From positions 14,081 through 20,910 of the forward strand of contig DUGD01000026.1 in assembly GCA_013331575.1 (NCBI GenBank): DNA of 6,830 bases. Direction: 5' to 3'. The notes under the pieces were generated by a model. The model ran no database searches. It saw only the letters and a list, made by a program, of their open reading frames with translations, and was not told where the DNA came from. Positions 1-3,702 of the stretch are shown here, in pieces. Each line of letters opens with the position of its first letter. Within the stretch, counting starts at the first letter, position 1. The position numbers and the translations under genes were made by a program. Origin of the DNA: Candidatus Woesearchaeota archaeon. GTDB lineage: Archaea; Nanobdellota; Nanobdellia; Woesearchaeales; UBA525.

Positions 1-68
1 CTGTGGCTCAGTGGTAGAGCGTGTCCTTGGTAAGGACAAGGTCGCGAGTTCAATTCTCGCCGAGGGCT
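1..68 (+). tRNA. tRNA-Thr (anticodon GGT), 5' end cut by window edge
   Basis: Cloverleaf read directly. The D-arm is GCTC(6-9)/GAGC(17-20). The anticodon stem TGTCC(22-26)/GGACA(34-38) closes the loop TTGGTAA, giving anticodon GGT at 29-31, which reads ACC and ACT threonine codons. The T-arm is GCGAG(44-48)/CTCGC(56-60) with loop TTCAATT, and the 3' acceptor strand is CGAGGGC(61-67). The base after it, T68, would be the discriminator, and no CCA is encoded. The first four acceptor bases lie left of the window. Of the three visible 5' acceptor bases, G3-C61 pairs, T2-G62 is a wobble, and C1 faces A63, a C-A mismatch. No intron interrupts the anticodon loop. The body is otherwise canonical, so this looks like a real, functional tRNA gene. 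Confidence 0.93.
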
Positions 69-74
69 TTTTTT
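68..74 (+). terminator. T-run following the tRNA
   Basis: Seven consecutive T residues begin at the discriminator position of the tRNA. Oligo-T on the non-template strand is the usual archaeal termination signal. However, the next gene starts only a few bases later with no obvious promoter of its own, so read-through is likely at least part of the time. Confidence 0.45.
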
Positions 75-80
75 CGCGCT

Positions 81-611
81 ATGAAACTCGTCATTCTGTA
101 CGGTCCGATGGGTGTGGGGAAGCTGACGGTAGCCAAAGAGCTGCAGAAGATTACTCATTATCCCTTGTTCCACAACCATATCACGTTCGATTTCTTGGCG
201 CCGCTTGGCGGTATCGGCACAGAGGAGTTCTGGAGCCGGAACAATGCATTGCGGTGCGCGTGGGTCGAGGCGGCGGCGAAAGCGAAATTCCCCGGCATGA
301 TCATGACTTTTTGCTACGCGAAGGGGTACGACGATGCCACGATGAAGCGATTCAAACGCATCGTCGAGCGCCATGGCGGGCAGGCTTGCTTCGTGCAGCT
401 TCTCGCTCCTGAAGCGGTGCTCCATAGGCGCATCAAGGAGCCGTCGCGTAAGAAGCACATGAAAGTCAAGGATTCGAAGACACTCAACAAGTTACTGAAG
501 CAGTACGATCTTTACTCTCCTATCCCTTTTGTTACGAGCTTGACGCTTGATACTGTTGCGATGACGCCGCGCAAGACTGCTGTGCACATAAAGAAACAGT
601 ATCGTCTGTGA
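81..611 (+). CDS. P-loop nucleotide kinase-like protein (AAA/shikimate-kinase-like fold)
   Basis: The protein has 176 residues. It opens with a beta strand (KLVILY) leading into a P-loop, GPMGVGKLT at residues 8-16. The residue after the Walker A lysine is Leu instead of Ser/Thr, with Thr one position later. The short motif FHNH (30-33), which follows the P-loop in a family of small P-loop kinases, is present. A basic segment around [11 protein letters not shown] (116-126) fits a LID region, and the C-terminal LDTVAMTP resembles the adenine-contacting end of kinase folds. These traits indicate a cytoplasmic ATP-dependent phosphotransferase; the substrate cannot be inferred. The in-frame ATG at 81 was chosen over an upstream start at 21 because the latter lies inside the tRNA and the P-loop strand begins exactly here. 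No SD is visible. The stop overlaps or abuts the transporter gene downstream, so the two are probably cotranscribed. Confidence 0.8.
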   Translation: MKLVILYGPMGVGKLTVAKELQKITHYPLFHNHITFDFLAPLGGIGTEEFWSRNNALRCAWVEAAAKAKFPGMIMTFCYAKGYDDATMKRFKRIVERHGGQACFVQLLAPEAVLHRRIKEPSRKKHMKVKDSKTLNKLLKQYDLYSPIPFVTSLTLDTVAMTPRKTAVHIKKQYRL

Positions 612-616
612 TCCCT

Positions 617-1411
617 ATGGACACTATCCTTTTCGCGTTCCTCCTCACGCTCTTTGCAGGCCTATCGACCGGTATCGGCAGCACGATAGCGTTCTTCACG
701 CGTCATACGAACAAGAAGTTCCTATCGTTCGCACTCGGATTCTCTGCAGGCGTGATGATGTACGTCTCGTTCGTCGAGATACTGGGTAAATCACGAATAG
801 CACTCACGGAGCCGTACGGTGCGTTCTTGGGCAACGCTATCGCGGTCGGAGCATTTTTCTTTGGCATCCTCGTGACGGCGCTCATCGACAGGCTTGTTCC
901 GACTGCCGAGAACCCGCACGAGGTGCGCCATGTCGAGGAGATGCGCGGCAAGAAACGTCGGCTCCTTCGTATGGGGCTTTTTTCCGCAGGCATCCTCGCA
1001 CTTCACAACTTCCCTGAGGGACTTGCGACGTTCATCGGTGCGATAGCGAATCCCGCGCTTGGCGTCTCCATCGCGGTGGCGGTCGCCATTCACAATATCC
1101 CTGAGGGTATCGCGGTCAGCGTTCCTATCTACCATGCCACTGGTAGTCGTAAGAAAGCGTTCTTGTACTCATTCCTCTCCGGTGTGACTGAACCGATAGG
1201 AGCTCTTGTCGGTTATTTCCTCCTCCGACCGTTCTTCTCACCCACGATGTTCGGCATCGTGTTCGGCGTGGTCGCGGGCATCATGGTATACCTGAGCGTC
1301 GATGAGCTTCTACCCGCCGCCCGTGAATGGGGCGATCATCATGTCTCTATCTGGGGTTTCATCGCAGGCATGGCCGTTATGGCGGTCAGTCTTGTGCTGT
1401 TTATGGTGTGA
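617..1411 (+). CDS. zupT: ZIP-family divalent metal transporter (ZupT type)
   Basis: Integral membrane protein of 264 residues, the usual size for ZupT, which imports zinc and other divalent cations. Eight hydrophobic segments can be followed. The two ZIP signature helices are present: HNFPEG (130-135) and HNIPEG (159-164), supplying the His, Asn and Glu residues of the binuclear metal site. A cytoplasmic loop between helices 3 and 4 contains HEVRHVEE (101-108), a short metal-binding-like stretch. The family's VDELLP motif is at 228-233. Overall similarity to the remembered E. coli ZupT sequence is clear along the whole length. The ATG at 617 was chosen because the N-terminus then matches the short ZupT N-terminus. 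A GTG at 608, overlapping the preceding stop as GTGA, is a fair alternative and would add three residues. The overlap or near-overlap indicates an operon with the kinase-like gene. Metal specificity is inferred from family, not shown. Confidence 0.93.
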   Translation: MDTILFAFLLTLFAGLSTGIGSTIAFFTRHTNKKFLSFALGFSAGVMMYVSFVEILGKSRIALTEPYGAFLGNAIAVGAFFFGILVTALIDRLVPTAENPHEVRHVEEMRGKKRRLLRMGLFSAGILALHNFPEGLATFIGAIANPALGVSIAVAVAIHNIPEGIAVSVPIYHATGSRKKAFLYSFLSGVTEPIGALVGYFLLRPFFSPTMFGIVFGVVAGIMVYLSVDELLPAAREWGDHHVSIWGFIAGMAVMAVSLVLFMV

Positions 1412-1462
1412 TCGCCCGATAGACTGTGATGGCGAGGCGGTTGCCCATATGATGTTGGACTC

Positions 1463-1699
1463 TCACTTCTGCGGTGGGTGCGTGTGCAGATAGCTCTTAA
1501 GTTCTTGCGGTGTCGGTCGTAGAATGGCATCGCCGAAGCGGTAGAAACTGACGATGGATCCGCGCGTGATGGTCTTGTAATATCGTTGCATCTCGCGGAT
1601 CATCTCATCGTGATCGCGGAAACCGTCCATGTCGAGCCTTATGTTGCGATAGTCTACTTTAGCGTTGTGGGGCTCCCAAAGGGTTGTTCTACGGAACAT
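1463..1699 (-). pseudogene. Truncated paralogue: C-terminal fragment of the ASCH-like gene with a foreign 5' end
   Basis: The 78-codon ORF has residues 22-74 (LDMDGF through HTH) identical to residues 121-173 of the minus-strand protein at 2197-2730. The first 21 residues (starting MFRRTTLWEP) have no counterpart there, and the last four (PPQK) replace QTKK. It thus holds only the end of the presumed ASCH-like domain and lacks the first 120 residues. I call it a pseudogene because a family module is cut off. Three things argue it may still be expressed: the frame is open, the two base differences in the shared part are both synonymous, and a TATA-like TTATAA lies about 30 bases upstream of the ATG. 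No SD is present. It could be a small gene captured by recombination or a remnant of an older paralogue overwritten by gene conversion. Confidence 0.6.
1479..1636. repeat. Direct repeat, left copy (158 bp)
   Basis: Matches 2213-2370 in the same orientation with two mismatches (T1520 versus G2254, G1526 versus T2260), about 98.7% identity. Similarity stops abruptly at both ends. The copy lies inside the 78-codon minus-strand ORF. The unit length from copy to copy is 734 bp and encloses the HIT gene. Confidence 0.97.
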
Positions 1700-1725
1700 A
1701 TGGGGAGGCTGAGGCTGCGGAATGC

Positions 1726-1731
1726 TTATAA
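1726..1731. promoter_or_regulatory. Palindromic TATA box, possibly bidirectional
   Basis: TTATAA is its own reverse complement. Its centre is 26.5 bases upstream of the HIT gene ATG (1755) on the + strand and 29.5 bases upstream of the ATG at 1699 on the - strand. The usual archaeal TATA-to-start distance would put the HIT transcript start at or next to its ATG, i.e. a leaderless mRNA, and the opposite transcript start within a few bases of its ATG. Neither gene has an SD, which agrees with leaderless expression. Confidence 0.55.
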
Positions 1732-1754
1732 TCTCCCGATATCATAGCAATCAT

Positions 1755-2168
1755 ATGGTGCGTTCATGCAGGTTCTGTGTACTAGTGTCAGGCGCGGCTC
1801 CATGTCATAAAGTGTTTGAGGATGATGCGGTATTGGCATTTATGGATGCGGCGCCCGTACACGCGGGTCATATTCTTATCATTCCGAAGAGACATGTAGT
1901 GACCCTTAATGCGATGCGGCAAGATGAGTATCTGCATATCATGTCGGTGGTGCACTCATTGTCAAAGGCAATCAAACGCTCGGTGCACTGCAAGCGTGTC
2001 GGCATTCTTGTCGCGGGATTTGATATCGCGCATGCACACGTCCATGTCATCCCTATGACTGATATCAAGGACGTTTGCACGAAAAGAGTGTGGTCTGGTG
2101 AGAAGATTCTTGCTCGCAATGCTGACTTGAAGCGAATATCTCGGATGATATCTTCTGCCATTAAGTAA
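1755..2168 (+). CDS. HIT-family (histidine triad) nucleotide-binding protein
   Basis: The protein has 137 residues, the usual length for HINT/HIT proteins, which hydrolyse nucleoside phosphoramidates or related nucleotidyl conjugates through a His-AMP intermediate. The N-terminal C5-x-x-C8 with a downstream His (PKRH47) fits the structural zinc site of many family members. The conserved HAGHILIIPKRH block is at 36-47. The catalytic triad reads H93-A-H95-V-H97-V-I, with H95 the expected nucleophile. The ATG at 1755 places the CxxC at residue 5, as in relatives. An upstream ATG at 1722 overlaps the TATA box and is unlikely. The gene sits between two 158-bp direct repeats, convergent with the ASCH-like gene. 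By eye its codon use looks somewhat more AT-rich than its neighbours, which could mean separate acquisition, but I did not compute this. The physiological substrate is unknown. Confidence 0.92.
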   Translation: MVRSCRFCVLVSGAAPCHKVFEDDAVLAFMDAAPVHAGHILIIPKRHVVTLNAMRQDEYLHIMSVVHSLSKAIKRSVHCKRVGILVAGFDIAHAHVHVIPMTDIKDVCTKRVWSGEKILARNADLKRISRMISSAIK

Positions 2169-2180
2169 TTGTGATGGTGT

Positions 2181-2196
2181 GTGCGGAATGTCGCAC
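2181..2196. terminator. Small hairpin between convergent genes
   Basis: GTGCG (2181-2185) and CGCAC (2192-2196) form a 5-bp stem with a 6-base loop in the 28-base gap between the HIT stop and the stop of the opposite gene. A pyrimidine-rich CTATTTCTTC follows on the + strand. It may help end either transcript, but the stem is short and archaeal termination does not require one. Confidence 0.3.
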
Positions 2197-2730
2197 CTAT
2201 TTCTTCGTCTGATGCGTGTGCAGATAGCTCTTAAGTTCTTGCGGTGTCGGTCGGAGAATTGCATCGCCGAAGCGGTAGAAACTGACGATGGATCCGCGCG
2301 TGATGGTCTTGTAATATCGTTGCATCTCGCGGATCATCTCATCGTGATCGCGGAAACCGTCCATGTCGAGTTCGTCTTGCGTAAGGTGTCGAGCCGGACA
2401 GACTACGAATGAAGGGATGGTGACGATGGCGCGCGGGCTTGCGCTTGGGCTGTATTCTTTTGTTTCGTATACTGGTAGTGTGTCGTACGCGGGCATGCGA
2501 ATATGCCATTGCATGAACCGCAGTGCACCGCCTTTCTTGTGGCCGTTCTTGTACGTTGCGAAACCCGCGCCGTCCTTAATGTTAGGGTCGAAATGCTGGT
2601 GGTCGAAAAGTAGTTTGTCATCCACGAAGAAATTGAGTTCGAGGTCGGCAAGTTGCCCTTTTAGGTGCGGCACGAGGCTTTTGCCGTGCTCATGGGTGAG
2701 TTCTGTGAGGTCGAATTCATAGCGTCTCAT
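2197..2730 (-). CDS. Uncharacterised protein with ASCH/PUA-like C-terminal half
   Basis: 177 residues, cytoplasmic in character, with no signal peptide or membrane helix. I do not recognise the full-length family. Residues about 100-158 fit the pattern of the end of ASCH domains (PUA-like, RNA/nucleotide-binding). They contain a strand RAIVTIPSFVV, then LTQDELDMDGF (116-126) resembling the LT-x-E-D-A-x-x-DGF turn, an amphipathic helix HDEMIREMQRYYKTI, and a final strand SIVSFYRF. The N-terminal half is rich in His and aromatic residues (HEHGKSLVPH, FDHQHFDP, RFMQWHIRMP) and has no signature I can name. The ATG at 2730 was chosen over a GTG at 2739 because the SD sequence overlaps that GTG and stands six bases from the ATG. 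Its 3' 158 bp are duplicated at 1479-1636. The ASCH assignment is a pattern-based inference; the reading frame itself is certain. Confidence 0.82.
   Translation of the reverse strand: MRRYEFDLTELTHEHGKSLVPHLKGQLADLELNFFVDDKLLFDHQHFDPNIKDGAGFATYKNGHKKGGALRFMQWHIRMPAYDTLPVYETKEYSPSASPRAIVTIPSFVVCPARHLTQDELDMDGFRDHDEMIREMQRYYKTITRGSIVSFYRFGDAILRPTPQELKSYLHTHQTKK
2213..2370. repeat. Direct repeat, right copy (158 bp)
   Basis: Partner of 1479-1636. It is the native 3' coding segment of the intact minus-strand gene, so this copy is likely the source and the left copy the derivative. Confidence 0.97.
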
Positions 2731-2736
2731 GGTTTG

Positions 2737-2744
2737 CACCTCCT
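2737..2744 (-). promoter_or_regulatory. Shine-Dalgarno site of the ASCH-like gene
   Basis: Reads AGGAGGTG on the minus strand, six bases before the ATG at 2730. It decides the start codon, because the only earlier in-frame candidate (GTG, 2739) lies inside this motif. Confidence 0.85.
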
Positions 2745-2770
2745 GTTCCTGTTGCGGAGTGTGGTGTGGG

Positions 2771-2776
2771 ATATAA
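2771..2776 (-). promoter_or_regulatory. TATA box of the ASCH-like gene
   Basis: TTATAT on the minus strand, preceded by the purine-rich GAAACCG that could serve as a BRE. A start about 26 bases downstream falls near 2747 and gives a leader of roughly 17 bases carrying the SD. The same geometry is seen for uS12, which supports both assignments. Confidence 0.55.
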
Positions 2777-2837
2777 CGGTTTCTACGGTCAATAAGCCTC
2801 TCTCTAGATAATCATCGTTTGCCTTGTCCTCATTGTT

Positions 2838-2920
2838 GTAGTCTACTCCTGCGCGTTGTACCTTATATTCAATGATTGTCTAAGGGGCATCGTCTAAGAA
2901 CATTGTGTTGGCTCAGGATT
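2838..2920. repeat. Degenerate tandem repeat, unit 1
   Basis: Contains three motifs also found in the same order in unit 2: GTAGTCTACTCCT (2838-2850), TCGTCTAAGAA (2890-2900) and TCAGGATT (2913-2920). The sequence between motifs is not conserved. An additional ATTGTCTAAG at 2875-2884 is a near copy of the second motif 14 bases upstream of it. This lies in the stretch 2731-3132, which has no convincing coding sequence. Confidence 0.7.
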
Positions 2921-2951
2921 GGTTGTACGTGTTATTTGCTAGTTCCCCGCA

Positions 2952-3072
2952 GTCGTAGTCTACTCCTTTTTGTCGTTTGTTATCCGCGTGTCCTACTCGT
3001 CGGTAATCGTCTAAGAATCGCCAAGAAGATTGCGTTTGCGTCAGGATTAGTCGTCATTAGTAGACTGACGAT
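2952..3072. other. Long-range inverted repeat enclosing unit 2; candidate structured RNA
   Basis: GTCGTAGTCTACT (2952-2964) can pair with 3059-3072, giving eight Watson-Crick pairs (AGTCTACT/AGTAGACT), a single bulged G3067, then four more Watson-Crick pairs and one G-T. The stem encloses about 94 bases, with unit 2 of the tandem repeat inside it. It could be formed by RNA from the + strand and, less the wobble, from the - strand. It is not a terminator of the usual short-loop kind. Function is unknown. Confidence 0.5.
2955..3048. repeat. Degenerate tandem repeat, unit 2
   Basis: Motifs GTAGTCTACTCCT (2955-2967), TCGTCTAAGAA (3007-3017) and TCAGGATT (3041-3048). The first two are each exactly 117 bases from their partners in unit 1, and the third is 128 bases away. 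Conserved blocks separated by free sequence point to binding sites or paired RNA elements more than to simple slippage. Confidence 0.7.
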
Positions 3073-3090
3073 ACGAAGAAATCGACATAG

Positions 3091-3124
3091 AGAGAAAGAA
3101 AAGATGGGAAGAAAAAAGAGGAGA
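3091..3124 (-). terminator. Pyrimidine-rich terminator of uS12
   Basis: On the minus strand, starting a few bases after the uS12 stop, a run of T and C tracts includes CTCTTTTTTCTTCCC and CTTTTCTTTCTCTC. Stacked T-tracts of this kind are typical archaeal terminators. It separates uS12 from the repeat region and the ASCH-like gene. Confidence 0.65.
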
Positions 3125-3132
3125 ACGAGCGC

Positions 3133-3570
3133 TTACTTACGCGCCTTTTCGATCTTGCCGCGGCGGAGCGCGTTGATCGACTGGTCGTTCACCTTGATGG
3201 CCTGCCAGCGGATACCTGGGATATCGCCTTTCGAGCGTCCCATCTTGCCGCCGATGCACTCAACGAGAACCTCGTCGTGCTCGTCAACGAGCTTTGTCGC
3301 ACCATCGCCCGGCAGGAAGACTGTTATCTGCTTGCCGTTCTTGATGAGCTGGACACGCGCGCACTTACGGAGACCGGAGTTAGGCTGCTTCGCCTCACGC
3401 TGGACCTTCTCGAGCACGATGGCACGGGCTTGCGATGCTCCCTCGAGCGGATCGCTTTTGAGCTTGAGGCCTAAGGTCTTCTTGGCGTACCACTTGTACT
3501 GCTTGCGGCTCGTCGCACGGCGGCTTTGGAGCTTCTTTGCGGCATTGATGCCAGATGCTTTCTTAGACAT
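3133..3570 (-). CDS. rps12: Small ribosomal subunit protein uS12 (archaeal S12/S23e)
   Basis: 145 residues, the archaeal/eukaryotic length class. Its role is decoding-centre architecture in the 30S subunit. Signature segments are [51 protein letters not shown] and GDIPGIRW, where the Asp-x-Pro-Gly loop contacts the A-site codon region. The N-terminus is Lys/Arg-rich ([20 protein letters not shown]), as in relatives. The residues after PNS are GLRKC where many archaea have AIRKC. The ATG at 3570 is supported by AGGTG seven bases upstream and a TATA box. In many archaea this gene lies in a cluster with rps7 and elongation factors; here it is bounded by its own promoter and terminator, with a surface protein upstream, so the operon has been broken up in this lineage. 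Confidence 0.97.
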   Translation of the reverse strand: MSKKASGINAAKKLQSRRATSRKQYKWYAKKTLGLKLKSDPLEGASQARAIVLEKVQREAKQPNSGLRKCARVQLIKNGKQITVFLPGDGATKLVDEHDEVLVECIGGKMGRSKGDIPGIRWQAIKVNDQSINALRRGKIEKARK

Positions 3571-3577
3571 GAGTGTT

Positions 3578-3582
3578 CACCT
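3578..3582 (-). promoter_or_regulatory. Shine-Dalgarno site of uS12
   Basis: AGGTG on the minus strand, with seven bases separating it from the ATG at 3570. Confidence 0.75.
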
Positions 3583-3610
3583 GTGAGTATCGGAGAGCAA
3601 CCGCGATCCA

Positions 3611-3618
3611 TTTATAAA
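3611..3618 (-). promoter_or_regulatory. TATA box of uS12
   Basis: TTTATAAA, a near-consensus archaeal TATA box, predicts a start near 3588 and a leader of about 18 bases containing the SD. Confidence 0.75.
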
Positions 3619-3660
3619 GGTTGCTGTTGCCTCCTCTCTGTTGCTTCGTCGGAATATGAT

Positions 3661-3699
3661 GCTAAAAGAGAATGAAAAAAGAGAGGATAAAAAAGAAAC
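3661..3699 (-). terminator. T-tract terminator of the surface-protein gene
   Basis: On the minus strand immediately after the stop codon there are T-tracts of six, six and four (TTTCTTTTTTATCC, CTTTTTTCATTC, CTTTTAGC). This separates the large gene from the uS12 promoter. Confidence 0.65.
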
Positions 3700-3702
3700 G
3701 AT

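Noticed and set aside
21..80. Upstream extension of the kinase-like gene
   Set aside because: The extra 20 codons lie within the tRNA gene and precede the natural P-loop strand.
1412..1435. TCGCC/GGCGA inverted repeat after the transporter stop as a terminator
   Set aside because: Only five pairs with a 14-base loop and no following T-run.
1722..1754. N-terminal extension of the HIT protein from the ATG at 1722
   Set aside because: That ATG overlaps the likely TATA box, and family members begin just before the CxxC motif, as the ATG at 1755 provides.
1463..2370. Insertion sequence carrying the HIT gene
   Set aside because: No transposase, no terminal inverted repeats and no short target duplication; the flanking repeats are host-gene coding sequence.
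2804..2834. Nine-codon leaderless minus-strand ORF beginning ATGAGGACAAGG after a TATA-like GAATATAAGG at 2861-2870
   Set aside because: The ATG (2834) is about 32 bases from the TATA-like centre, which is tolerable, but such a short frame has no supporting evidence and could occur by chance.
2838..3053. CRISPR array
   Set aside because: Only two units, with split short motifs and long degenerate spacers, not a continuous repeat of 24-37 bases; no cas gene nearby.
2838..3072. C/D box or H/ACA guide RNA
   Set aside because: Isolated CTGA and GATGAT strings exist on the minus strand, but no C-D'-C'-D order at proper spacing, and no ANA box at the foot of a suitable hairpin was found.
2876..3586. 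Plus-strand open frame of 236 codons
   Set aside because: It runs antisense through the whole of uS12 and the repeat gap, has Arg/Ser/Leu-rich low-quality composition and no family features. It is a shadow of uS12.
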